A stretch of 64,000 nt of DNA from positions 3,326,501 through 3,390,500 of the forward strand of contig NZ_BQYI01000001.1 in assembly GCF_027923405.1 (NCBI RefSeq). Direction: 5' to 3'. Of the stretch, positions 37,701 to 44,841 are shown one piece after another. The stretch is from Paenibacillus sp. YYML68 (GTDB lineage: Bacteria; Bacillota; Bacilli; Paenibacillales; NBRC-103111). A program made the translations under genes and the position numbers. Under the pieces are notes generated by a model, which was given only the letters and a program-made list of their open reading frames with translations, was not told the DNA's origin and made no database searches. Positions within the stretch are counted from its first letter, which is position 1; each line of letters begins with the position of its first letter.

Positions 37701-38376
37701 TATAAAACTCACTGGGTGGTGTTGCGTCATATGATCTTGTAACCGCCGCGCCGATCATGTCATAGTTAGGCGCAATGTCGACCATATCAGTCGGCGCGTA
37801 GCCGTAGTTGTAACGTAAATCTAAACCATTGGTAGGTGACTTGGTGTTGTAACTTGTTTTTGTTGGGCTGGCGAGAGCGCTACTAGGCTGTCGAATGTAG
37901 CCTTCTTCAGGTATCTTACCTGGACGCTGCGTGATACCGCCAGCGTCGTCAGGCACGAACTGAAATATTGCTGAATTTGATCCTTTATGCTCCCAACGTT
38001 TACCATCAGGTAGTCGATAAATCTTATGCCCGGGATTTGTTTTAGCTCGTCCATAAACTGTAGTTTCTGCTCCGGACACGTTTAAGATTACGGAATTCCC
38101 GCTAAGTGATTTAGTAACAGACTGTCCGGATCCAACAGTAACTATAACATCCTGAACATTACCTGTAATGTAAGGCGAAAGATCAATTGTTCTGCCCCAG
38201 GTGGAATTAGGCGAGTAGAAGTTCTGAGTCACAGGTGAAGAAGAAAGCTGTCCAGTTGAAAAGTTAATATACATCGTTTTTGTTTGAGGAGCAGCCAGTG
38301 CAAACTCAGATAAAAAAGGAGCTACTAACTGAAATAGCAGCATCCATAACATCAACAGAGATAACCATTTTTTCAT
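31738..38376 (-). CDS. Giant secreted multidomain surface protein
   Basis: A 2212-residue protein with a clear signal peptide (MKKWLSLLMLWMLLFQLVAP... ending AALAA-type near residue 29). In order I see: a unique N-terminal region with NYGYAPTDMVDIAPNYDMIG and a Cys pair; a CARDB-like adhesion domain (about 350-455, ADLAYISLSHNQSCIEVGQ); PKD-like modules with DPDGDSIVYFWDFDN near 610-690 and two more to about 900; a Cys-containing region (CNNWYYDSC, FCTCNGSS); a propeller-like stretch with repeated strands (1180-1370); a concanavalin/LamG-like domain with NYNNFSDVASAGLTFRRQDHRNMYRME (about 1420-1530); and Ig/FnIII-like repeats to the end (two start NPPAVTLTYPTGT, NSPPTAYMQQPSGT). It has no SLH repeat of its own; the SLH protein encoded 21 bp upstream may display it. 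The GC content falls from 63% (32461-32520) to 30% (35401-35460) within the gene. Confidence 0.85.
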   Translation of the reverse strand: MKKWLSLLMLWMLLFQLVAPFLSEFALAAPQTKTMYINFSTGQLSSSPVTQNFYSPNSTWGRTIDLSPYITGNVQDVIVTVGSGQSVTKSLSGNSVILNVSGAETTVYGRAKTNPGHKIYRLPDGKRWEHKGSNSAIFQFVPDDAGGITQRPGKIPEEGYIRQPSSALASPTKTSYNTKSPTNGLDLRYNYGYAPTDMVDIAPNYDMIGAAVTRSYDATPPSEFYSSVPTNSNPEPSDPIVQIVPNSVEITGADKIRDDIQPFSWGKINGTNQVAVRRMLNTTCNNTGDDCLIEGANPSPAPYGLLANYVMQVYTLWQAKTYEYSNGRIDITYAVPAKADLAYISLSHNQSCIEVGQTVTLNYVYKNIGVSTSTPFSVQLRLDGVVIHTTNVAGGLAKDATGSGSFDFKFTSTAIQNFTLVVDSGNAVDDESRINNVGQAAFSAQTSCAPTSQPEIITGTLEVEKPVVNYGDSNYIRLKDVTISGGNGCTLKTGTMVFSQGSNIRSYENNQTGTFGTSFVASPYNNMGLGTISVKYDIVTTCGTSKTIGPGSFQVIGNPGNRDPEFEPAWFEADYYSGYGDKAFIVPVGETVSLGPVKRPKIEMLGDNGTPYDPDGDSIVYFWDFDNSSSEWIRWLGDDRDGRGFYPYDESFNNIKADTLGTHTVAVTAFDGRGGTDGPKNVTLTVVEANPVPVITLPPKVVEGRPFTPDISCSGSYSPYKSRTITSCDWHGTKLSVYPTAGDYTIKLDVTDSAGLRSKVTAQSVLTVLEDLPPNIVLEYPSFGIRNKELSFRDTSKSPDGDPIKKHTIVMAYDSNNNGSYEDEIQRSVTHDTQGYFKYTATQVGKYRIRIYMEEDTPMAKWAQKDFTFEIVNDAPEASFYIEGDNYKPPKIETKQISAVDLLGSSWKSSALYQASEIKGYVYNEAENAIETPTPIYNQYRAVTGDDFKKVGKYWYCNNWYYDSCSDIRRMINPVLFNHSRSTFSNILRESISPIWNRASGGGGNENQFFIEGVDNENDLIWIRADNFCTCNGSSTPIVIDDVVFRISDLERDALEGRSAWDATAKAIPIYRKQHRFEYPDNSIYSPNYKYPGPPPEPYWFNPPEKKKGYGLETGAVPYTITYWDSDDYSWRTHYSNASGMLTDSAGNVFSFVEDRRSGRKVLEKKTPDRSSLLWEYKDAFDGSGKLAFKTMHVTRDNKRLVLFPTDFYSNRVSTGVNGKIIDNITGKYLRDVPIVSGLVYVTAFDNLLILSETVQGPNVGYQRSFSTYLLIYNIDKNVWYKTEEPISTALTSDSDLSLGDFRVSPTVIFNADRKITTISMGYLTVLDFEAKKIFSPSERLFIPYGSSGTTLVAHGDGKFLVQQTDHRGSSDDTSSSTYMQIVSSNPDSGSIGYTYGDLYSDAERADNGELSMSLKFNYNNFSDVASAGLTFRRQDHRNMYRMEVTPKVARIVKVVNGERTVLQEVANSLSYRVYYDVKVKMNGTRLRGYVGGVPLLDVTDSAFASGQVGIYSEVPYSVLKSFTISTYLGTSSQLQNIGVVGTALRYLKQYTDLENDPPIDSLTKWTYSHTEPNKFLDAGDGYSGLSSMHGQTVTSPHAVLDKVGTYKIDYQLPDDPAPPGYKYSNDLFASYRKYSDLSTTYVTIHRRPISEFTLAVRADKTIAWTDVSRDPDRWLSATNYSTESTGINYRTTRGITEYQRNYTTPSGMTVEGQLTRPGESGWYTVRQAVKDEYGVWSEWYEVPIWVEPAPNNPPAVTLTYPTGTLVNPTPVSLKPTIRWNQSDPDAGTTFSTFNLEIKDESGGCVECKTDQPMNTTNGSWAWTMDGSLTMGRKYQVQVQVKDDGNLASPWSGIGWMVTNSPPTAYMQQPSGTQANPTVFNTTRPQLLFVQADPDPGTTFMYMQLQVRNEANTVMHQDSGQICQAASGGACVGTTSTTMSYTFGPELPAGQKLRVRVKTWDQHGSESDWSPDAWMLINRPPTGQLQIPSPIYEHDSPQFTVTVSDPDGGKLRVVVEKSVGGKPYARLKEWTAVDSGSTLSFTDGPLPEGPAVLRLQVTDEHGSVFEQSYSYVVLPLVLTGAVHHTPDWESYRQSWNARFPQLERAYSDFWAGEAFVLMADVTNTGSSSTTKPLAVTAELLSTGEEVELSRSAHTAATFEGLLLNTDHTKVLEQGRQTFRFTVTWSNGYVQAYDVPITIRDHIFDVIVNQLRH

Positions 38377-38397
38377 AGTCGAACCCCACTTAGTTAT

Positions 38398-39504
38398 TTA
38401 CTTTTTAAAAATACCAAAACGGGAGTTTCCTAAGTAGTTACTGATATAATACGCGCTTCTCTTAAGCCCATCATACTGAATAGCATGCTCTTCAGTGTCA
38501 ACTGCTTTAGGTAATGCAAAAATCATGTAATCTCCAACACGCCCCCTATCCTCCGGACGCACAACTCCTTTAGCAATATTGGAATATGTGCCATGCCAGC
38601 CGAGCATATAGAAGTAATCTTCCACCCTCAATGTGTACTTGCGATCGCCGCTAACCTCGTAGTCTACCTTGTAGATGAAAATATAACTGTCTTTAAGAGA
38701 CTTACCACTATGATTTCTCGCCCCCTCAAGTAGCTTCCACATCGGAGACTCACTATCAGCGCCATCCAAGAAGTAAATTTCGTTAATCTTTAAGATGATG
38801 TCGTCAGTCAAGTTGTGGACTGCTGGCAAATTTACTAAAGGCTTTAAGCCGTAAGTGGATTCGAAGTTTGTTCCATTTACAGCAATTTCAGCTTGTTGAA
38901 TTGCGTAATTGTCGGTTGGTAATTTTTCACCCGCCAGTAACTGCAAAACTCGCTGAGCTATTGTCACGGACTGTGCCCGAGTTGTTACCCCATCCAATGC
39001 CAGTTCACCGCCACCAACGCCCTGCAGCAAACCAGTTTTGGTTGCAAGCAACATTGCATCTGCAGTGCTGATATCGACATTTTCATCTTGTAAGGATTTT
39101 TCAAGTGAGCGAGAGCCGATTTTAGCCATTTCAGCGCGTGTTATTACTTCAGTAGTGTCGCCCTTGAGATCGCCATCGCGCAAAATTCCGGCCACAGTCG
39201 CAGCGGAAATGTAACGATCATACCAATTGAAGCCTTCAGAACTCAGTGGTAATTTCAAAGCAGTCGATAAGAGCTTGACGAATTCAGCCCGAGTTACCGA
39301 TGCATCCGGCCGGAACGTTCCATCCGGATAACCTTCAACAATCCCCGCAGAAACCGCACCTGAAATTTCGTTAACCGCCCAATGATCGGGAGCGACATCA
39401 ATGAAGGAGTGATCCTTACCATCGACATGTGAAGATAATAGCCAGCTTGAACCGATTAGTGCTGTTGCAATTGAAGCAATTAGAAATTTTCTTTTCATCA
39501 TCAT
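38398..39504 (-). CDS. SLH-domain surface protein
   Basis: A 368-residue secreted protein with a signal peptide (KRKFLIASIATALIGSSWLLSS) followed directly by three SLH repeats: SFIDVAPDHWAVNEISGAVSAGIVEGYPDGTFRPDASVTRAEFVKLL (about 33-80), WYDRYISAATVAGIL...TRAEMAKIG (about 92-130) and ADAMLLATKTGLLQG...TTRAQSVTIA (about 148-185). The C-terminal half (about 200-368) is a globular domain of unknown fold, with YTLRVEDYFYMLGWHGTYSNIAKGVV. SLH repeats anchor it to the cell wall. It is the first gene of a two-gene operon with the giant secreted protein, after its own promoter. The gene is AT-richer than its flanks. RBS AAGGAGCTGT precedes three ATGs in a row; 39504 is the first. Confidence 0.9.
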   Translation of the reverse strand: MMMKRKFLIASIATALIGSSWLLSSHVDGKDHSFIDVAPDHWAVNEISGAVSAGIVEGYPDGTFRPDASVTRAEFVKLLSTALKLPLSSEGFNWYDRYISAATVAGILRDGDLKGDTTEVITRAEMAKIGSRSLEKSLQDENVDISTADAMLLATKTGLLQGVGGGELALDGVTTRAQSVTIAQRVLQLLAGEKLPTDNYAIQQAEIAVNGTNFESTYGLKPLVNLPAVHNLTDDIILKINEIYFLDGADSESPMWKLLEGARNHSGKSLKDSYIFIYKVDYEVSGDRKYTLRVEDYFYMLGWHGTYSNIAKGVVRPEDRGRVGDYMIFALPKAVDTEEHAIQYDGLKRSAYYISNYLGNSRFGIFKK

Positions 39505-39553
39505 ACAGCTCCTTTTTCACTATTCTTCATAACGAACAACCATTTTCGTCCTC

Positions 39554-39582
39554 ATTTTAGTAGATCGAACATTCAACTTCAA
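39554..39582 (-). promoter_or_regulatory. Sigma-A-type promoter of the SLH/giant-protein operon
   Basis: On the minus strand TTGAAG (39577-39582), 17-bp spacer, TAAAAT (39554-39559), about 50 bp before the SLH gene start and 36 bp after the comEC stop. Confidence 0.65.
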
Positions 39583-39618
39583 TTGTTTTCTTCAATTTCC
39601 TGATAATCCCTCATACTC

Positions 39619-42321
39619 TTACTCAAGCTTATGTCTACTAAATATACGACCGTCTCTCACCTCGAACTGCACCTCACCTTGCCGATCCGTCCGATGAACG
39701 ATCATGCCGCGCCGCACCAGCCGTTCGACGACCTGCGGGCTCGGATGACCATATACGTTATTGGCCCCAGCGGAAATAACTGCCTGCCTCGGGCGCCATG
39801 CCTCGAGCCACGCCTCCGCTGTAGACGACTTGCTGCCGTGATGCGCCACCTTGAGCACATCGATCGGCTGCTCCAGCAAGCCTCCACCGCTGCCGCCCGA
39901 CGAACCAGCACCGATGCTTCGCCATCGATTCAGCAGCTCCAGCTCCTGTGCGACCCCCATATCCCCAGTGAACAACCAGCGTGTCCCCGCGAGGTCCATG
40001 AGGAAGACGACGGAGATCGGATTTTGATCCGAGACAAGCTCGACCGCTTCCCGGTCGCCCTCAGGCATCGGATACAGCACATGAAGCTCCAGCTCTGGCC
40101 CCAGCTTCAGCCTGTCTCCCGCCTGCACGGCCACCAGCTGCGTTCCCTTCTCCAGCGCTGTTCGGAACAGCTTCTCCACGTCCGCATTCGGCTTCAGCGT
40201 GCCATTGAACAAGAGTCGTGTGACTGGCACCTCCTCCAGCACCGCCTGCAAGCCGCCGAAGTGATCCGCATCCTGATGGGTCAAAATCAGCTCGTCGATC
40301 CGCTGCACGCCGCGCTTTTTCAACAATGGAACGAGCACCTTACGCCCAACCTCATACGGGTCCTTCCGTGCGCGCCACTCCTCTCCGGGCTTGCGGAACG
40401 ACACGGTCCCGCCGCCATCCACCAGCAGCGTCCGATCGTCACCGCCGTACGCACGTATCAGAATGCTGTCGCCCTGCCCGACATCTAGCACCTGAACGGT
40501 GCCTTGCGTGGCCGAAGCCTCGGGCGGACTGTAGCCGTTCCAGAGCAAGCTGACGAACAACAACCATGCCGCTGGCAGCAGCAACGGGCCATTCCAGCGA
40601 TGCAGCAGCTCCTTGCGCCTTAGCTCCTCCAGCGTCTCCAGCAGCGGACTCGGCGGCTCGTCCGATATTCGCTTCTGCTTCCATTGCAGCTCATGAAGCT
40701 GTACGACGCATACGAGCAGCGCGTAGTAGACAAGCATCCATACTGGCGAAGGCGTCGGCCATATGAGCTGGAACTCACCGAGTCGACTGCTCCAGCCGAC
40801 CACAGCGAACAGTATGTCATTCACCCGCGCTACGATCCACGCCAGTCCTCCCCCAACCGATATAGACCCGAAGCCGACCAGCATCGCAATCGTCCCGATT
40901 GGCATGACGATCATGCTAAACACTGGCACAAGTGCCAGATTCGCCACGAAGGACAGCAGCGAGAACTGATTAAAGTAATAGACCGTCATCGGGAACGACA
41001 CGAACTGCGCTACGAGCGTAATAGACACCGCCTCGCGCAGCTTCACCGAACGAATTGGCAGCAGCTTACTGACTCTGGACACGAGTAAAATAATGCCCAT
41101 CGTCACCAGAAACGACAGCTGGAAGCTGACATCGACCAAATAGTACGGATTCCATACGAGCATCAGCACGCCCGTAATAAGCACAAGATGCATCCCGTCC
41201 TTCAGCCGATTGCGGTAAGCGGCATACAGAGCGATCATCGCCATAATGCCCGCCCTCATAATCGAAGGTGCTGCGCCGGTCATCGCAATATAGAGCGGAA
41301 TGAGCAGAAATGCGACGCGCAGGTACGTCTCCCGAGACAGCCCCATACGCCGCAGCACCCACACGATGCATCCTACAAAGATAGCAACATTCAAGCCCGA
41401 TATCGCGATAATGTGCGTCAAGCCAAGCTTCGAGAACGCGTCGAACTGCTGCGGGTCGATCTCGTCCGTCAGACCAATCAGCATCCCCTTCATGAAGCCG
41501 CCCTGCTCAGCCGGGAACAACTGATCCACCATGTCGCCAAGCGAATCCCGAAAAGCATCATTCCATCTGGCCGCTCTCCAGAAGCCCCATGCTTCGCTAT
41601 GTGGTGGTGTCACCTCAACCTTCGCAAGACCTTTGACACTCAGCTGCCAATGCACGTGCTGGCGGTACAAGTAGCGGCGGTAGTCGAAGGCACCGAAGTT
41701 ACGCGCCTCAGAAGGACGCAGCAGCGTCCCGACCAGCTCGATTCGATCCCCCCGACGCCACTCACGCGCCTGAGCCTGCTCCTCTTCGTGCTGCAGCCGA
41801 ATAGATACCTGGAGTCTTTCGGCAAGCTCAGTCTGATGCTGCGGCGGAGCCGGAGCTGCTGTTGGAAGATCTCCAACTCCATTCACCTGCCCCTGACCCT
41901 GACCCTGCTCCCCCAGATGCTGCCCCTTCGCATGTATTGCAGTCCCCACTCCTCCTGCATCACCTTCCTCTGTGGGCTCCACAGCCTGAGCTACCGCCTG
42001 AAACGACACCCGATCGCCATCCACCGTTACAGGTGTGACGATCGAACCGCTCACGACGACAAGCCGCTCCTCGTAGAGCGACGCTTCCAGCTGTGTCACG
42101 TTCCGCGCATCATACATCCCGAACCATCCTGCGGCGACGGCGATAATGCCAAGAAAGCTGGCCCATCGCCTCCACGCTGCCTGCAACGTATAAGCCAGCG
42201 CCACAGCCGAAGTGCCTCCGAGCAAGAAGTACATCCCTGCGCTGCCCACACCGTATACGAGCGCATATACATAGCCGAGCGCCCAGCATAACGCGAACGT
42301 GACGACCGGTCTCTCCGTCAC
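39619..42321 (-). CDS. comEC: Competence protein ComEC (DNA-uptake channel)
   Basis: A 900-residue inner-membrane protein that carries single-stranded DNA across the membrane during transformation. It has an N-terminal membrane and OB-fold region (to about 240), the Competence-domain helices (about 260-540, with GLTDEIDPQQFDAFSKLGLTHIIAISGLNVAI) and a C-terminal metallo-beta-lactamase domain (about 640-900) with VLDVGQGDSILIRA, LTHQDADHFGG, FTGDMG and HHGSKSS. That domain may degrade the non-transported strand. A Gln/Gly-rich insertion lies at about residues 115-155. The start is the GTG at 42321 after AAAGGGGGGAG; the frame continues upstream to 42435 but through the comEB-comEC terminator. 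Confidence 0.96.
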   Translation of the reverse strand: MTERPVVTFALCWALGYVYALVYGVGSAGMYFLLGGTSAVALAYTLQAAWRRWASFLGIIAVAAGWFGMYDARNVTQLEASLYEERLVVVSGSIVTPVTVDGDRVSFQAVAQAVEPTEEGDAGGVGTAIHAKGQHLGEQGQGQGQVNGVGDLPTAAPAPPQHQTELAERLQVSIRLQHEEEQAQAREWRRGDRIELVGTLLRPSEARNFGAFDYRRYLYRQHVHWQLSVKGLAKVEVTPPHSEAWGFWRAARWNDAFRDSLGDMVDQLFPAEQGGFMKGMLIGLTDEIDPQQFDAFSKLGLTHIIAISGLNVAIFVGCIVWVLRRMGLSRETYLRVAFLLIPLYIAMTGAAPSIMRAGIMAMIALYAAYRNRLKDGMHLVLITGVLMLVWNPYYLVDVSFQLSFLVTMGIILLVSRVSKLLPIRSVKLREAVSITLVAQFVSFPMTVYYFNQFSLLSFVANLALVPVFSMIVMPIGTIAMLVGFGSISVGGGLAWIVARVNDILFAVVGWSSRLGEFQLIWPTPSPVWMLVYYALLVCVVQLHELQWKQKRISDEPPSPLLETLEELRRKELLHRWNGPLLLPAAWLLFVSLLWNGYSPPEASATQGTVQVLDVGQGDSILIRAYGGDDRTLLVDGGGTVSFRKPGEEWRARKDPYEVGRKVLVPLLKKRGVQRIDELILTHQDADHFGGLQAVLEEVPVTRLLFNGTLKPNADVEKLFRTALEKGTQLVAVQAGDRLKLGPELELHVLYPMPEGDREAVELVSDQNPISVVFLMDLAGTRWLFTGDMGVAQELELLNRWRSIGAGSSGGSGGGLLEQPIDVLKVAHHGSKSSTAEAWLEAWRPRQAVISAGANNVYGHPSPQVVERLVRRGMIVHRTDRQGEVQFEVRDGRIFSRHKLE

Positions 42322-42354
42322 TGTACTCCCCCCTTTCACGACCATCTGCATAAG

Positions 42355-42405
42355 AAAAACCTCCCTAAGCACCTTAGCCCAATTGCTAAAGTGTTTAGGG
42401 AGGTG
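42355..42405 (-). terminator. Strong terminator between comEB and comEC
   Basis: On the minus strand ACCTCCCTAA...TTAGC pairs with GCTAA...TTAGGGAGGT and is followed by TTTTTCTT. It lies 49 bp after comEB and just before the comEC ribosome site, so comEC expression would depend on read-through or on an unseen promoter. Confidence 0.85.
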
Positions 42406-42453
42406 CTTCCTCCTGCCATATGAACAGCTATCCATATTTACAAGCTGCGTTAG

Positions 42454-42966
42454 TTAGTTGTGCACGATGCTGATCGTCCCCGCCGGAGGCTCGTAGCCTT
42501 CCATTCGGCGGAACCGTAAGCCCTTCTGCTCCATTAAGGCTGCAACCTTCTCGCTATCCTTCGGATATGCACGATGGTATACGATCTCAGCAATACCGCT
42601 GTTCGCCAGCATGTTGGCACACGTCCAGCACGGCTGGTCGGTAACGTACACGCTAGATCCTTCACGGTCCTCACGGTCGGTGAACAGCAGCAGGTTCTGC
42701 TCAGCGTGAATCGTACGAATGCATCGCTGCTTCTTGACGACCTGCTCGCCTTGCTCCGTCTGCACGAGCTCGTATTCCTCGACCAGCATGCAGCCGGCCT
42801 CCGAGCAATCCGCCACTCCGCTTGGTGCGCCGTTATAAGCGGTGCCTAGCAGCTTTTTGCCCTGCACGAGCACAGCACCGACGTGCCTTCGTCCGCACTG
42901 CGAGCGGGTAGAGGCCATATAGGCGATGTCCATGAAATAGGTATCCCAGTCTTTGCGGCTTGTCAT
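42454..42966 (-). CDS. comEB: Deoxycytidylate (dCMP) deaminase family protein ComEB
   Basis: A 170-residue zinc-dependent deaminase. Zinc and catalytic motifs are HAEQNLLLF (His and the proton-shuttling Glu) and DQPCWTCANML (two Cys). Extra Cys/His (STRSQCGRRHVGAV, PSGVADCSEAGC) fit the dCMP deaminase group, which converts dCMP to dUMP. In B. subtilis comEB lies in the comE operon but is not needed for transformation. The start is the ATG at 42966 (MTSRKDWDTYFMDIAY) after GCGAGGGA. Confidence 0.95.
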   Translation of the reverse strand: MTSRKDWDTYFMDIAYMASTRSQCGRRHVGAVLVQGKKLLGTAYNGAPSGVADCSEAGCMLVEEYELVQTEQGEQVVKKQRCIRTIHAEQNLLLFTDREDREGSSVYVTDQPCWTCANMLANSGIAEIVYHRAYPKDSEKVAALMEQKGLRFRRMEGYEPPAGTISIVHN

Positions 42967-43072
42967 CGTTGGTCCCTCGCTGTGTAACATTTTTTTCATT
43001 GTCGCACAAATCGCCACATCCGGCAACCGATCTCGTCAAAGATCGCGCATGCACGTTCGCCGCTACCCTATC

Positions 43073-43879
43073 CTATCCGCCCAGCGTGACGAGCGGCTTG
43101 ATCTTCTTCAGCGTCTGCTCGCCGATTCCTTTCACCTCGCGCAGCTGATCAACCGAGCGGAACGTGCCGCCCAGCTTGCTTCGCAGCTCGATAATGGCTT
43201 GGGCCCGGCTCGGCCCAACACCTGGTAACGTATCCAGCTCCTCGGCAGTCGCTGTGTTCAGATTGAGCAGGCCACCGCTTCCCGCAGTCCCGCTCTGAGC
43301 TGCATTCGATGGCTGCTTCGTACCAGCTGCCGAGCCTACGCCGACAGGCGCACTCGCTGAGCCTGACGCACCCGTGACGCCATGACCGCCTGACACACTC
43401 GCTGCCCCCGAAGCTTCTTGTCCTCCTGGCGCACCTGCTGAGCCTATCGCCCCCGTCGTGCCTTCGCCACCTGACACACTCGCCGAGCCATGTACAGCAG
43501 CTTGCCCGCCTAGCTCAACTGCCCCAGTCGTACCCGTCCCTCCGTCACCCTGCCCCTGTCCGGCAGCAGCACCACCAACCGCAGCAGCATTCCCGCTCAC
43601 CGTCCTCCCACTGTCATCCTTCCCGCCGCCCTCTCGAGCAGCATCCGCCACGCTCCCCTCACGCTGCTTCGCCTGCTCCGCGAGCACGCCGCGCATCGTC
43701 TCATCGACAGCGACGAAGCTCGTGTCCGGCGATGCGAACAGCAGGTGACGCAGCACGAGCACCAGCACCGCACCGCCGCCGAGCAGCAGCGCCCACATTC
43801 GTTTCCCCTCCACACCTAGCCACTGATTCATCTCAAGCTTCAAGCCTCCCTTCAATTTGAAAAAAAGATGCATATTCAT
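43073..43879 (-). CDS. comEA: Competence DNA-binding protein ComEA, with atypical linker
   Basis: Membrane-anchored DNA receptor for transformation. It has a short cytoplasmic start, one transmembrane helix (MWALLLGGGAVLVLVLRHLLF, about residues 28-48), a Gly/Ala/Ser-rich low-complexity linker of about 130 residues, and the C-terminal helix-hairpin-helix DNA-binding domain (about 203-268: GLLNLNTATAEELDTLPGVGPSRAQAIIELR, VDQLREVKGIGEQTLKKIKPLV). The SLBB-like domain that precedes the HhH in B. subtilis ComEA is not visible. The start is uncertain: the ATG at 43879 follows GGGGGGAGAA closely, and MNQWLGVEGKRMW at 43831 resembles other ComEA N-termini. The gap to comEB is 106 bp. Confidence 0.9.
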   Translation of the reverse strand: MNMHLFFKLKGGLKLEMNQWLGVEGKRMWALLLGGGAVLVLVLRHLLFASPDTSFVAVDETMRGVLAEQAKQREGSVADAAREGGGKDDSGRTVSGNAAAVGGAAAGQGQGDGGTGTTGAVELGGQAAVHGSASVSGGEGTTGAIGSAGAPGGQEASGAASVSGGHGVTGASGSASAPVGVGSAAGTKQPSNAAQSGTAGSGGLLNLNTATAEELDTLPGVGPSRAQAIIELRSKLGGTFRSVDQLREVKGIGEQTLKKIKPLVTLGG

Positions 43880-43933
43880 TTCTCCCCCCCGATATAATGG
43901 AAAAAGGCTGCACTCAATTCAGGGGGGATGGTC

Positions 43934-44767
43934 ATGCGAGTAGGATTTATTGGCACAGGCAGCATGGGAAGTATTCTCATCGAAGCGTTTATCCGATCGG
44001 GTGCGCTAAACCCGGAGCAAATTGTCGCAACGAACCGCACGATTGCCAAGGTCGAGCGGCTGGCTGAGCAATATCCGGGGCTGCAGACAGCCCATTCGAA
44101 TAAAGAAGCGGCTGCAGGCGCTGACCTGCTGTTCCTGTGCGTCAAGCCGATGGAATTCAAGGCCGTCATCGACGACATCCAAGCTGTCGCCACCGCACAG
44201 CAGACGGTCATATCCATTACGAGCCCTGTGCTGATCCAGCATCTGGAGGAGCTGCTTCCTTGTAAAATCGTCAAAATCATTCCAAGCATCACCAACTATG
44301 TGCTCAGCGGCGCCACACTGTGCATCTTCGGCAACCGGATCGAGCCCGAGGATGAAGAGCCGCTCGAAAGCCTGCTATCCCACATCGGGACGCCGATCCG
44401 AATTTCCGAGCAATTCACTCGGATATCCTCCGACCTCAGCAGCTGCGGCCCGGCCTTCCTCTCCTTTTTCGTACAGAAGTACGTCGAGGCTGCCGTCAAC
44501 ACGACTGGCATCTCCGAGGAGCAAGCAACGATGCTCGCCAGCGAGATGGTGCTCGGCACAGGCAAGCTGCTCACGACCGGAGGCTTCACGCCTGCCGCGC
44601 TGCAGAAGCGCGTCGCTGTCCCAGGCGGCATCACAGCCGAAGGTCTCCGTATAATGGAAAAAGAGCTGCACGGGGTCTTCTACGACCTGATCCGCACAAC
44701 TCATGCTAAATACGATGAAGATGTGGAAAAGGTGGAAGCCCGCTTCTTCGGGACCAAGGTCGACTAG
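43934..44767 (+). CDS. comER: ComER, pyrroline-5-carboxylate reductase-like protein
   Basis: A 277-residue Rossmann-fold protein related to ProC. It has the dinucleotide-binding GFIGTGSMGSILIEAFIRSGAL at the N-terminus, LFLCVKPMEF, and the C-terminal dimerisation part with SSCGPAFLSFFVQKYVEAAV and VAVPGGITAEGL. By synteny (divergent from comEA, next to yqeM and leuS) it is ComER, a protein whose enzymatic role is unclear; in some Bacilli it affects biofilm and sporulation. I prefer the second ATG (43934), 6 nt after AGGGGGG, to the ATG at 43928 inside that sequence. Confidence 0.93.
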   Translation: MRVGFIGTGSMGSILIEAFIRSGALNPEQIVATNRTIAKVERLAEQYPGLQTAHSNKEAAAGADLLFLCVKPMEFKAVIDDIQAVATAQQTVISITSPVLIQHLEELLPCKIVKIIPSITNYVLSGATLCIFGNRIEPEDEEPLESLLSHIGTPIRISEQFTRISSDLSSCGPAFLSFFVQKYVEAAVNTTGISEEQATMLASEMVLGTGKLLTTGGFTPAALQKRVAVPGGITAEGLRIMEKELHGVFYDLIRTTHAKYDEDVEKVEARFFGTKVD

Positions 44768-44800
44768 TCGAAACGTGATGCTTTCACGCTTTTCCATATG

Positions 44801-44840
44801 AACCGTATGCTGCCGATCTAGCGACATACGGTTTTTTCTT
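44801..44840 (+). terminator. Terminator of comER
   Basis: AACCGTATG and CATACGGTT around a loop of about 14 nt, followed by TTTTTCTT. It lies between the convergent comER and leuS. Confidence 0.85.
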
Positions 44841-44841
44841 A

